From Chlorogloeopsis sp. ULAP01 (lineage in GTDB: Bacteria > Cyanobacteriota > Cyanobacteriia > Cyanobacteriales > Nostocaceae), in assembly GCF_030381805.1 (NCBI RefSeq), contig NZ_JAUDRH010000007.1, forward strand, positions 1 through 64,000: a DNA stretch of 64,000 nt, read 5' to 3'. Made by a program: the position numbers and the translations under genes. A model generated the notes under the pieces. That model was not told where the DNA came from. It searched no databases and worked only from the letters and a program-made list of their open reading frames with translations. This document shows, piece after piece, positions 41,381 through 50,376 of the stretch. Numbering within the stretch: position 1 is the stretch's first letter; each line of letters starts with the position of its first letter.

Positions 41381-42745
41381 CTAACTTCTGCGGTAACGAT
41401 GCTGGTTCCATAGCAAAAATGGTATACCCGCAGCAACTACTAAAACGCCCACAATTGCTCCCACATTGGTGTAAGCCAAGCTGGAATAAAGCAGGTAGCC
41501 ACAAACTAAACAAAAAAGTAGTGGTGTCAGTGGATACAAAGGTACACGAAATGGGCGTGCTACATTAGGATCTTGTCTGCGCAGCACAAACAAAGATATC
41601 CCTGAAAGTAAAAAGAAAAACCAAAAAACTGGTGCAGTATAGTCCACCATCGTTTCAAAACCTCTACGGGTGAAGGCACCCAATAACACCAAAACTAGAG
41701 CGATCGCCCCTTGCAAAAGGTAGGCAGACGTAGGAGCGCTGGAACGTTGCTGCCAGTGTCCCATAAATCCGAACAAAGAAAAGTCTTGCCCTAGTGCATA
41801 ATTTGTACGTGCGCCTGTAAAAATAGTGGCATTGATTGCACCTAAAGCAGAAATAGCGATCAAAAGACTGATAAATACCGCTCCTGGTTGCCCAAGTATG
41901 TTTCGCATTAAAGCGGCTGCCACTGCTTGTGACTGTGCCATTTGGGCAAATCCCAAACCCCGTAAATAAGCCACATTGATCAACAAGTAAATAGCGGTGA
42001 TAATGCCTATACTCCAAATTAGCGATCGCAGAATATTGCGCCGTCGATTCTGAATTTCCGCAGAGATAAAAGCTGCTTCATTCCAGCCACCGTAAGACAA
42101 TAAAACAAATAGCATTGCCAGTCCCCAAGATCCTTGTGTCGGGGGAGAAGGTGAACTAGGAGCAGCAGGAGTACCAACAGCGACAATTCCAATGCCAATT
42201 ACTAACAGCAAACCGATAACTTTCGCAGCAGTTAGCCAGTTTTGCATCCACTTGCCCTGCTGCAAACCAAGAATGTTTAAGCCAGTAAGTAAAGCGATCG
42301 CTGCTGCTGCATATAAAGAAGAGGAAAAACTGCCAAGGCGTAACACCTCAGAAAGATAATCCCCAAAAATAAATGCTAGCAGAGTAATTGAGCCTGTTTG
42401 AATCACAGTCATTCGCGCCCAGGCAAACAAAAAGGCAACATTTAATCCAAAAGCACGCTTGAGGTAATAATAAGTACCTCCTACATCCGGATAAGTAGTT
42501 GCTAACTCTGCGTAACACAAAGCGCCAATTAGAGATATTAAGCCCCCAACTAACCATAACAACAGTGCTGTCAATCCATTCCCAGTATTAGCAGCTACCA
42601 CAGCAGGGGTTTCAAAAATACCTGCGCCTATGACAATACCGACAATTAAAGCAACCGCATCAAATAATGTCAGTGATGGCTTTGGGCTTGCTACTTCGGT
42701 TGTAGCTTCTTGCTTAAAGGAAGCGTAATCCTCACGTCTATTCAC
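41381..42745 (-). CDS. APC-superfamily amino-acid permease
   Basis: A 454-residue inner-membrane protein with about 12 helices. The first-helix motif DAVALIVGIVIGAGIFETPA is the APC-family substrate and sodium/proton binding signature (GIVIGAGIF), and LLSYGGWNEAAFISAEI is the conserved helix-6 region. It probably takes up or exchanges an amino acid; the specificity cannot be predicted. It ends near a short AT-rich gap and lies 24 bases downstream of a beta-barrel-like gene on the same strand, so the two may be coexpressed. Confidence 0.85.
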   Translation of the reverse strand: MNRREDYASFKQEATTEVASPKPSLTLFDAVALIVGIVIGAGIFETPAVVAANTGNGLTALLLWLVGGLISLIGALCYAELATTYPDVGGTYYYLKRAFGLNVAFLFAWARMTVIQTGSITLLAFIFGDYLSEVLRLGSFSSSLYAAAAIALLTGLNILGLQQGKWMQNWLTAAKVIGLLLVIGIGIVAVGTPAAPSSPSPPTQGSWGLAMLFVLLSYGGWNEAAFISAEIQNRRRNILRSLIWSIGIITAIYLLINVAYLRGLGFAQMAQSQAVAAALMRNILGQPGAVFISLLIAISALGAINATIFTGARTNYALGQDFSLFGFMGHWQQRSSAPTSAYLLQGAIALVLVLLGAFTRRGFETMVDYTAPVFWFFFLLSGISLFVLRRQDPNVARPFRVPLYPLTPLLFCLVCGYLLYSSLAYTNVGAIVGVLVVAAGIPFLLWNQHRYRRS

Positions 42746-42769
42746 TAAAAGTACCCTTGCGTGAAAGTT

Positions 42770-43363
42770 CTAAAAGTTGTAGCCCACGCCCAATAGTAGT
42801 CCAACTTCAGTATCATTAATAAAACCAACATTAACTCCAGCAGTCGCCGTCACTTGATTTGATAAGGGGACATCAACACCGCCGCTCAACAAAAAGCCCA
42901 GATCGTCATCGTCACCTGTGGAAATCAGTGCACCTGCACCTAAGTAGGGAGCTACATTCAGTTGTTGTTGGGGCGTACCTGTTACCGATTGAGTGACAAA
43001 GTCAACTGTCACAGGAATGAGAAAAACTGGATTGTCTCTAATCAAGGCGGCAGGGCGAACAGAAAAGTTTCTGCCCAAGCCAATTTTGGTAATTACAGAA
43101 AAGGCACCTTCACTTAAAGTGGTATCGCCTCCCAAGCCAATATTGCCGCCAACTCCGATATAGCTACGCCCTCCACGGGTAGCTCTACCTGGTGAAAATC
43201 CTTGCGCTATCTTTTGATTAGTAGCCAAAGAAGTTGTTTTTTGTTCGGCAACTGGTTTAGATACAGGGGATGCATGGGCATTAGCTTTGAATCCGCTAAA
43301 TCCTGCGATCGCAACTGCAAAACCTAGTATAGACACAATTTGCCTCATCAAACGAAAATACAT
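42770..43363 (-). CDS. Secreted beta-barrel-like protein of unknown function
   Basis: A 197-residue protein with a signal peptide (SILGFAVAIAGFSGFKANAH, cleavage near AHA) followed by alternating hydrophobic/glycine strands (YIGVGGNIGLGGDTTLSEG, FLLSGGVDVPLSNQVTATAG) and a C-terminal aromatic residue (LLLGVGYNF), the pattern of small outer-membrane barrels of the OmpW/OmpX size. No exact family recognised. It lies 24 bases upstream of the APC permease gene. Confidence 0.65.
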   Translation of the reverse strand: MYFRLMRQIVSILGFAVAIAGFSGFKANAHASPVSKPVAEQKTTSLATNQKIAQGFSPGRATRGGRSYIGVGGNIGLGGDTTLSEGAFSVITKIGLGRNFSVRPAALIRDNPVFLIPVTVDFVTQSVTGTPQQQLNVAPYLGAGALISTGDDDDLGFLLSGGVDVPLSNQVTATAGVNVGFINDTEVGLLLGVGYNF

Positions 43364-44202
43364 AACTAAAATCCTTGTGCATATTTATAAAAAACCGAGG
43401 AATCTTGAGTTATGTTCCTGATTTCATATTTAAGAGCAAATGTGACAGGAAAATGACAACTACGGTGAATAAATGAAAAATTTTATTCTTTATCTTGAAA
43501 ATAAGGCTGTAAGTGAGACAGTTCCCATCTTGGACGTTACATTTGACTTTACACAAAGCCGCTCTCACAGGTATCCACAACACATAGCAACTGTACCCTG
43601 CAAAAACCCCTAGAGGAAACAGAAGTCTCTACGTGCTTACGAAGATAAAGCTTTCATGGAAAGTGCGTAGCTTACGGAAGGGCAGCAGGAAAAACCCAGT
43701 CTTTATTTCAAATCCATCCACGATATGATCTGTCTGTGACAATATCGTATTAGAAGTTACTAATTGGATTATTTTGTCTTTTACCAGAAGTATTCGCATC
43801 ATATCTGCTCATATGGCGTTTGCTTTCACGTTTAGAGTAGAAAAGTCGATGGAATACTACTTCCTCCAAGGGTAAGATTTCAGTACAAATAGGGCTTATA
43901 CCAATGCGTGGATTTTGCGAAAAGTTTGTAGACGCGGAGTGGCTTCTCGTAAGGGTGTGGAGGTTTCCTCCGAAAGCGTTGCTCCTCCACAAGGTGGCTC
44001 AAAGCTTTTCAAGACGGATTTTGGATTAAAACTATTGATTAATAGGCTATTCCAGAATTTTGAAACAAGACTCCCGCTCGCCAATTTGATATTACGCAAA
44101 ATCTCTCTAAAATCCTCTTTTCTACCCTGCGGGTAGACACATAGACATGAGAAATTCTCTCTTTAGAGTTGCCTTTTATTTTGCATAACCACTGATTTCA
44201 TC
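43364..44202. other. 840-base intergenic region with repeat remnants
   Basis: It contains GTAGACGCGGAGTGGCTTCT-type repeat sequence at 43928-43950, a GTGGAGG/CCTCCAC palindrome to about 43995, and a CTACCC-TGC-GGGTAG hairpin (44122-44136). Short frames on both strands are not protein-like. No RNA gene seen. Confidence 0.6.
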
Positions 44203-46506
44203 TTACAAAGTAAAGTATTTACTCACTAGAGTCGAATCACTTAATCTAAAAGCTGTAGACATCATATAGTTTGGTCTTTGCTGAAAAGATTTACCTGGAA
44301 TTTCAGGCAGATCATCTGATTGATCCACAACTCTAATTTTGACTGGTTGGGATGTCTTGATTTCTAAAGTTAGCTTTATCCCCTCTTGAGGTAGGGCAAA
44401 ATAATTGAATCCCCAAGGTTTTTCCAATTCAGTGTGCGTGCCTGTAGAGTTATTATCAATTCGTTTGCCATCAATCGCAGCAGCTAAAACTTTCGTATTT
44501 GAGTCTACAAATACTCGCAGAACCCGTGCTTGCCTCGGTGAAGTAATATGAATCTGCAAGCTTCGCACTCCACCGATAATTTTGTTACTAACTAACTCTA
44601 AATTTGGTGGGGTTATTGGTACTACAGGAGCCTGACTTGTGAGAAATTTTCTTGGTAGTGTAGGTAAATATTCAGCTAATTTAATTTGTTTTATATCCTG
44701 AGAAATAAATTGTGATGTCCATTCATCTGGCTTTTCATCGGCACTTGCCCAGATGGCTTTTCCTGTATCTACATTTAATCCATAAAATATACTGTTTGGT
44801 TTAGGATGTTGGGCGCTAAAACCTGCCGTGAAACTACCAAAAAGAATAAAACTTAAACTAATTACTATCGAAGTGAGAGGCAAAAACCATTTGTTTGGCA
44901 TTGACATCAGGGAAAGATGAGGAATTAGCAGCCCTAGTAGTAGCATTACCATAACTGTTACTACTCCAAACATACTCAGAGTAAGTGCAACAAATACTAG
45001 GTAGATTGTAGGAACAAGTAAAATAATTCCTGGGATGGCACAAACAGACAAAACCAGCCAGCGTTTTTCCTTGGTATAGTTCCGTTCTTTGGTGGTGAAT
45101 ATAAATCCCAATCCGATCAAGCTAAACAGTAGTGGCAATGTAAATAAATAACTAGCCCCTGGTAAAAATACGCTAGTTAACACCATTAATATTAGCCACC
45201 ACAGCAATGCGCCAACTGTTAAATTTTGTACGCTGGCTTTTTCGCGGAAATAAACGTAGAGACTTGAATTTACTGCAATAGAGAGAGCAACAAAAGCGAT
45301 CGCATAAAAATTACTGTTATAAGTATCACCTTGAAGAATCGCTTTATACTCACTGTGAAAGCTACTTATCATCCACCAAGCCAGCGTCACAATTATTACC
45401 GCAATGAATATACTGCCAAGAAAAGCAAAAAAGCCTAAAGTCATCCCAGCAAAAGTTAACTGTCTTCTTCTCCAACCGAGTACTACCACCCCAACAAATA
45501 ATAAGCTGACAAAAGCTGTCAACGGAGCAACCCAGGCTCCGGGATAGTGAATCAGCGCTAAACCCAATATGTCAAAATAAACAGCATCATTAGTTTTCAG
45601 TTTTTGTAAATCTAAGTTGCCAAAATGACGTGTCAAAGCCAAAGCATACCCACCGTGATGTTGAAGGCTGCGTTCATCAATATTTTTTAAATTGTCAGCA
45701 AAAGAATGATAATAAACGACACCATTTAAATAAGCAAAATTAAATCCGGCTAATCCCGCCGCTTTGAACATCGTCAAATCGGAATCATTGGGCAAAAATT
45801 TGTAAATGTTATATGTGAGTGAATTTGCCACAGGATGCTTCACAGCTTTAGCAAACTCATTAATCAACCAACCATTCTCGCTGCTGGTTTCAAACATTAC
45901 CGAGGCACCACTATTTCCCCGTGCTTCAAAATTAAATACAAGACCAATATCCTTAGCCCAAGGATGCTCATCTACAAAAGCCTTTGCCCCTAAAAGCCCT
46001 GGTTCTTCACCATCACTGAACAAAAAAATAACATCATTTTTTAAAGGTAAACTTACTTTTAATGCCCTGATAGTTTCCAGCATTGCCGCAACCGCAGCAC
46101 CGTCATCACTAGCACCAGGGCCACTAGGAACCGAGTCGTAGTGAGCAGCAATCAAGATAGCCTTAGTATTATCTGTTCCTGGGATTTTGGCAACAACGTT
46201 ATGCACAGTTCCGGCGATAAATGGAGTACCCCATCTTGGGTTAACAACAGTTGTTTTCTGAACTTCTGGGCTAAGTCCCATAGCACTCAGTTGATTGAAA
46301 ATGTAATCTTGTACTCTTGCCTGTTCTGGTGAACCTATAGGGTGGGGTTTTTGGGCGATCGCTTCCAGATATTTCATCGCTCGACCAGAAGAAAACTCAA
46401 CTAGAGGTGCATTTATGGGTACTGCGGCAGGCGGCTGTACCTGATAAATTCCAAGCAATGCAAAAAATAGGATTAATAAAAAAGTAAAAAATCTCAGCTT
46501 TTTCAT
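44203..46506 (-). CDS. M28-family metallopeptidase with multi-helix membrane domain
   Basis: A 767-residue protein. An N-terminal anchor (FFTFLLILFFALLGIYQ) precedes a periplasmic M28 zinc-peptidase domain: metal ligands in AAHYDSVPSGPGASDDGAAV (His, Asp), catalytic Glu pair in FLFSDGEEPGLLGAKAF and further ligands in VFNFEARGNSG and the later His (VYYHSFADNLKNID). About eight membrane helices follow at residues 330-590, then a C-terminal soluble domain. This is the architecture of Fxna/ER-metallopeptidase-like M28 proteins. It probably trims exported peptides. The ATG at 46506 is chosen because the 33 upstream codons have no protein character. Confidence 0.88.
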   Translation of the reverse strand: MKKLRFFTFLLILFFALLGIYQVQPPAAVPINAPLVEFSSGRAMKYLEAIAQKPHPIGSPEQARVQDYIFNQLSAMGLSPEVQKTTVVNPRWGTPFIAGTVHNVVAKIPGTDNTKAILIAAHYDSVPSGPGASDDGAAVAAMLETIRALKVSLPLKNDVIFLFSDGEEPGLLGAKAFVDEHPWAKDIGLVFNFEARGNSGASVMFETSSENGWLINEFAKAVKHPVANSLTYNIYKFLPNDSDLTMFKAAGLAGFNFAYLNGVVYYHSFADNLKNIDERSLQHHGGYALALTRHFGNLDLQKLKTNDAVYFDILGLALIHYPGAWVAPLTAFVSLLFVGVVVLGWRRRQLTFAGMTLGFFAFLGSIFIAVIIVTLAWWMISSFHSEYKAILQGDTYNSNFYAIAFVALSIAVNSSLYVYFREKASVQNLTVGALLWWLILMVLTSVFLPGASYLFTLPLLFSLIGLGFIFTTKERNYTKEKRWLVLSVCAIPGIILLVPTIYLVFVALTLSMFGVVTVMVMLLLGLLIPHLSLMSMPNKWFLPLTSIVISLSFILFGSFTAGFSAQHPKPNSIFYGLNVDTGKAIWASADEKPDEWTSQFISQDIKQIKLAEYLPTLPRKFLTSQAPVVPITPPNLELVSNKIIGGVRSLQIHITSPRQARVLRVFVDSNTKVLAAAIDGKRIDNNSTGTHTELEKPWGFNYFALPQEGIKLTLEIKTSQPVKIRVVDQSDDLPEIPGKSFQQRPNYMMSTAFRLSDSTLVSKYFTL

Positions 46507-46618
46507 ATTCAAATAAGTAGCCGTGCAAAATAAATTATCTTGTGTATCGGTGGTCGATTTTTCATGCGCTGATTGTGAGCAGAACATCCTTGTACTAAAG
46601 TACAAGTCTTATAGCTAA

Positions 46619-46636
46619 AGTCCGTTGAAACGGACT
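46619..46636. repeat. AGTCCGTTGAAACGGACT palindrome
   Basis: A perfect 18-base palindrome, related to 32160-32177, between the peptidase gene and the MFS gene; flanked by GCTAAAG words on both sides. Confidence 0.7.
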
Positions 46637-46767
46637 AAAAGATATGTCTAGTAAGCTAAAGCTTACTTTCGCTTTTAGCCTTTGAAATTTATTTCTTAGC
46701 AGTCGAACAATAGGTGCAAGATATAACCTAACTCTTATTCCTCCGCGCTCCCTGTACCTCTGTGTTT

Positions 46768-48111
46768 TTATTCTTCTGGGATCACTATCACAGGAAGTGG
46801 ATCGGCGATCGCATCTGGTAATTCTTCTTCCACCAATCGCAAACGGGGATACAGATAACCTGCAACCGTTAGCACAACAGTGAGTGTTCCAATGACCACA
46901 AACAATAGGGCAATGCCATATCCTTTGCCGATACCAATCACTTGTCCCACATTACCAGCTAGCGCCCCGTTAACAGCTAATAGTGGTTCAAAAACTTTGT
47001 CAGCCAACACTCCGGCAACTGGATAAGCAAGAGGCAACGCTGCCCAAGCGATCGCACGGCGCACAGCAAATACCCGTCCTTGTACCTCAGGTGCGACTTT
47101 TTTCTGCCAAATCACCTGACTGGCACTGTTAATGATTGGCAAGCCGAAAAAGTAAACAAAGGCAGTCACAAAGAAGACTGGGAGCAAAGGTTTGAATCCC
47201 GCCAAGAAAATGGCTAAACCACCCAACAGCGTAAAGCTAAAAACTGCATAAATAGGCCGCTTGAAATTTCCCCAAACGCTCACCACCAGACTGCCAACTA
47301 GCATACCGCAGCCACCAGTGGTTAGTACCTGACCAAGCATCGCCACGGAGGTAAAAGCTAAAGCCAAAGGAGTAACCAGCACACTGACAATTCCGGTGAG
47401 AAAATTAACAGCAGCAATAAATATGAGTAGACTCAACAGTCCAAGTCGATCAGATATATAACTCCAACCGTATGACGCCTCCTGTAGTAGCGAGCTTTTC
47501 CCGGCTTGACTATTAGTGGTAGTTTTGGGGCTAGGAAATCGGACACTCAGTAGTGTGAACAGAGAAAACACAAAAGTGGCAAAATCAATTAGGATGACAC
47601 CTTCAACCTGGATTTGACCAACCAAAACTCCCGCGATCGCTGGTGAGAGAATTTGCGCTGTTGCTTCTGCTAGCTGTACCATACCACTAGCACGACCGAG
47701 TTGTTGTTTGGGAACGAGCAACGTAGTAGCAGCCACGTAAGCTGGCCATTGAAAAGCGCTAAAGGCGGAACTTACTGCACTCGCTAGATAAATCTGCCAG
47801 ACTTCTAGCCTGCCCGCCAATAAGAGCAGGGCGATCGCAAAAGTACTCAACGCCGCCCCAGAGTCACTCAATATCATTGCCCAGCGTCTATCCCAGCGAT
47901 CAATCAGTACGCCTGCTAGCGGTGATACCAGGATGCCTGGCAGCGTAGTGAACAGTGAAATGAGCGCAAATTGTGTGACCGAACCAGTGCGCTGATACAC
48001 CCAGACACCCAGAGCAAAGCCGGTGAGACCGGAGCCGATGAGCGAGACAAGTTGCCCAAACCAGATGAAGATGAAAACCCACATTTGAGGAATTGCAAAG
48101 CATTTTGCCAT
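46768..48111 (-). CDS. MFS exporter, last gene of the NRPS operon
   Basis: A 447-residue transporter with about 12 helices. Motif A is present as GVLIDRWDRRWAMILSD. The whole resembles the EntS/MFS_3 drug and siderophore exporters (SRFPSPKTT-like central loop, IWQKKVAPEVQGRVFAVRRA). Placed at the end of the biosynthetic operon, it probably exports the lipopeptide product or provides self-protection. It lies 112 bases after the ATP-grasp gene on the same strand and has several HIP1 octamers, unlike the tailoring genes before it, so it may be native. Confidence 0.88.
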   Translation of the reverse strand: MAKCFAIPQMWVFIFIWFGQLVSLIGSGLTGFALGVWVYQRTGSVTQFALISLFTTLPGILVSPLAGVLIDRWDRRWAMILSDSGAALSTFAIALLLLAGRLEVWQIYLASAVSSAFSAFQWPAYVAATTLLVPKQQLGRASGMVQLAEATAQILSPAIAGVLVGQIQVEGVILIDFATFVFSLFTLLSVRFPSPKTTTNSQAGKSSLLQEASYGWSYISDRLGLLSLLIFIAAVNFLTGIVSVLVTPLALAFTSVAMLGQVLTTGGCGMLVGSLVVSVWGNFKRPIYAVFSFTLLGGLAIFLAGFKPLLPVFFVTAFVYFFGLPIINSASQVIWQKKVAPEVQGRVFAVRRAIAWAALPLAYPVAGVLADKVFEPLLAVNGALAGNVGQVIGIGKGYGIALLFVVIGTLTVVLTVAGYLYPRLRLVEEELPDAIADPLPVIVIPEE

Positions 48112-48223
48112 CTTCTTTTTCTCATTATTCTCAACAGTTAACTCTGTTGGGTATAAATAGATTGAGTTAAAACTTCCAGTTAAAATGCCTCTTGTTGGAG
48201 AATTGGCATAACTTTACGTCTTT

Positions 48224-49477
48224 TCAGACCACTTCATACAAACCGTTTCGCTCAAGCTCGCGAATGGTGTGGTAGTCTTTGCGAAGAACCTCCGAATCTT
48301 CGTGGATAAGATAAACATAACCAGGAGATGTGAGTGAATCGATAGTTTTTCTTAGCTGACTGCCAACAGAAATCGACAAATACATATCGAAAAAAGACGG
48401 CAGCTTTCTAATTTCATCAATCTGAGACATCGATTTTAGGATACCCTCGCGTTCTGAAATCAAGGACACGTAAAGCAGATTTTTATGAAGCGAATAGGGC
48501 TTTGCGACTTTTTCCAAAAATTTTTCAGGGTGAACATAAGATTCCACAGTAAGTTCAACCTGATTGCACCCCATAGATTTTGAAACGGCTGCGGGAAGGA
48601 TAGAGCCAGCCAATCTTGCACCAGTTTCGATTAAAACTGGTCTCTGTTCTATCATCATGACTTCACTATGAGCAGGCCCAAACTGAATTTTCAGGGCGTC
48701 CAGTACATCTTTGATATAGTCGCGAAGTTCCGCTTGCACTACCCCCTCAAATGGTAAGGGTTCCTCCATATCATAAATGTAGCCACCGTCGGGTACTTTC
48801 CGTTTATGATACTGCCAAATCTCGGCAACATGATGCTTACCTTGCACACTTACAGTATTGACAAAATACTCAGTTCCATCAAGAAATTCTTGGGCAAGAA
48901 CCTCACTGTTTGGCTGACCCATCAGATTTCGGCTTTGGATGATTCGCTCAAAAGCCAAAACAATCTCGCTCTCGTTTGCGCAAAAAATAACATTGTCGGT
49001 ACCCGCACTATTGATCGGCTTCAGCACAACTGGCCATTTTCCTCTGTTGTTCGCCCATGAAAGAATCTCATCAACAGTTGCAGACTTGATATGATTTACA
49101 CATCTAAGACCAGCATTGCGAAGTGCCTCGACCATCTCAAACTTGTTACGTCTGGCTTTGCTGAACGCAGATTTGTTTGAAGGCAATTCCATTTTTTCGC
49201 TGAGGATGTCACCCAGTTCAACTCCGGATTCGGTTCCCACAATCAGGAAAGCGATATTGTACTGGGAGGCTCGTTCTAGTGTTTCATCTAGATTGCCTTC
49301 ATAAATAATATTTTCAATGAAGTCTGCTCGATTGAAAGACGCTCTATAAATCTCCGGAATGACTGGTGTACTCTGGACATGAACGCAATCAAACCCATGT
49401 TTTCTTAGTTCCGATGGCAGGAATCGACCAGTTGAATAGGCATCGACAATCAAACACAATTTTGATTCCGACTTCAT
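48224..49477 (-). CDS. ATP-grasp ligase of the NRPS operon
   Basis: A 417-residue ATP-grasp enzyme. The first lobe has KLCLIVDAYSTGRFLPSELR, the ATP-binding lobe has WPVVLKPINSAGTDNVIF (Lys and glycine-loop), and RPVLIETGARLAGSILPAAV is the metal-binding E/N-rich motif. It resembles the carnosine-synthase/L-amino-acid ligase group (BacD, YwfE), which joins carboxylates to amines through acyl-phosphate. In this cluster it could form an amide with, or on, the peptide; the substrate is not known. No HIP1 octamer lies in the gene. It is 188 bases downstream of the YggS-like gene. Confidence 0.85.
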   Translation of the reverse strand: MKSESKLCLIVDAYSTGRFLPSELRKHGFDCVHVQSTPVIPEIYRASFNRADFIENIIYEGNLDETLERASQYNIAFLIVGTESGVELGDILSEKMELPSNKSAFSKARRNKFEMVEALRNAGLRCVNHIKSATVDEILSWANNRGKWPVVLKPINSAGTDNVIFCANESEIVLAFERIIQSRNLMGQPNSEVLAQEFLDGTEYFVNTVSVQGKHHVAEIWQYHKRKVPDGGYIYDMEEPLPFEGVVQAELRDYIKDVLDALKIQFGPAHSEVMMIEQRPVLIETGARLAGSILPAAVSKSMGCNQVELTVESYVHPEKFLEKVAKPYSLHKNLLYVSLISEREGILKSMSQIDEIRKLPSFFDMYLSISVGSQLRKTIDSLTSPGYVYLIHEDSEVLRKDYHTIRELERNGLYEVV

Positions 49478-49665
49478 TTGACACTCCTAGAAAAAGCAAG
49501 TAAACAAATGGCAAGGTAATTACAATTCCAAACTTTTTACAAGATGAGTCGATAGTGTGATGGCAACAGCCAAAGTGTTTAAGACATCAACAAATTATAA
49601 AACTTAGACACCAAAAGTCTTTTAACCCTGTCCCCTGTTACCTATCTCCTATTATCACAATACTG

Positions 49666-50361
49666 TCACGTAACTCGATGACCGAAAATTGCAGTTCCAA
49701 CCCGAACGTGAGTAGCACCACAACGGATTGCCAACTCGTAATCTCTGCTCATTCCCATACTGATCGCAGGCAATTGGTATCGTTCGGCAATTTCTCTGAG
49801 CAAGTTAAAATGCGGTGCTGGATCAAGATCGGCTGGTGGAATACACATCACACCAAAAATAGGAAGTTGAAAATCTTTGATGCAAGTATCAATGAACTGA
49901 TTTGCTTCCCAAGGAGTTACTCCGGCTTTTTGGAGTTCTTCGCCAGTGTTAACTTGAACAAGGCATTTTGGGAAGCGTCCTAGCCGTTTCATTTCTTTGC
50001 TTAAAGATTCAGCAAGTTTTAGGCTATCCAGAGTTTGAATCACATCGAAAAGAGCTACAGCTTTTCTTGCTTTGTTAGTCTGCAACGGGCCAATTAGATG
50101 TAGTTCGATGTCGGGATACTCAACCCTCAATTCTGACCATTTACTGGTAGCCTCTTGTACCCTGCTCTCGCCAAAGATTGTTTGCCCCTCATCAAGTACT
50201 GCTCGTACCGTATCGCAACCGTGGGTTTTACTGACTGCAATTAAAGACACTGATCCTGATGCTCGATTTACAGCCTGTGCTGCCTGGGAAACCTTGGCTC
50301 TGACCGCTCGAAGATTTGTTGCAACTTGTTCAGATGTTGATATATGATAACTGGTTCTCAT
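49666..50361 (-). CDS. YggS/PLPBP-like PLP-binding protein in the NRPS operon
   Basis: A 231-residue alanine-racemase-fold protein: PLP Lys in LIAVSKTHGCDTV, then GESRVQEATSKW, LHLIGPLQTNKARKAV, VNTGEELQKAGVT and the phosphate-binding SMGMSRDYELAIRCGATHVR. These are the hallmark motifs of the single-domain YggS/PROSC family, which buffers pyridoxal phosphate and has no proven enzymatic activity. It starts 15 bases after the PurF-like gene. A dedicated copy in a biosynthetic cluster suggests either PLP supply for the neighbouring cysteine-synthase-like enzyme or a repurposed racemase or epimerase. Confidence 0.88.
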   Translation of the reverse strand: MRTSYHISTSEQVATNLRAVRAKVSQAAQAVNRASGSVSLIAVSKTHGCDTVRAVLDEGQTIFGESRVQEATSKWSELRVEYPDIELHLIGPLQTNKARKAVALFDVIQTLDSLKLAESLSKEMKRLGRFPKCLVQVNTGEELQKAGVTPWEANQFIDTCIKDFQLPIFGVMCIPPADLDPAPHFNLLREIAERYQLPAISMGMSRDYELAIRCGATHVRVGTAIFGHRVT

Positions 50362-50376
50362 GTGATTATCACAACC

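Noticed and set aside
43750..44136. Small genes in the 43.4-44.2 kb gap
   Set aside because: Frames overlap palindromic repeats on both strands and show no domain or ribosome site.
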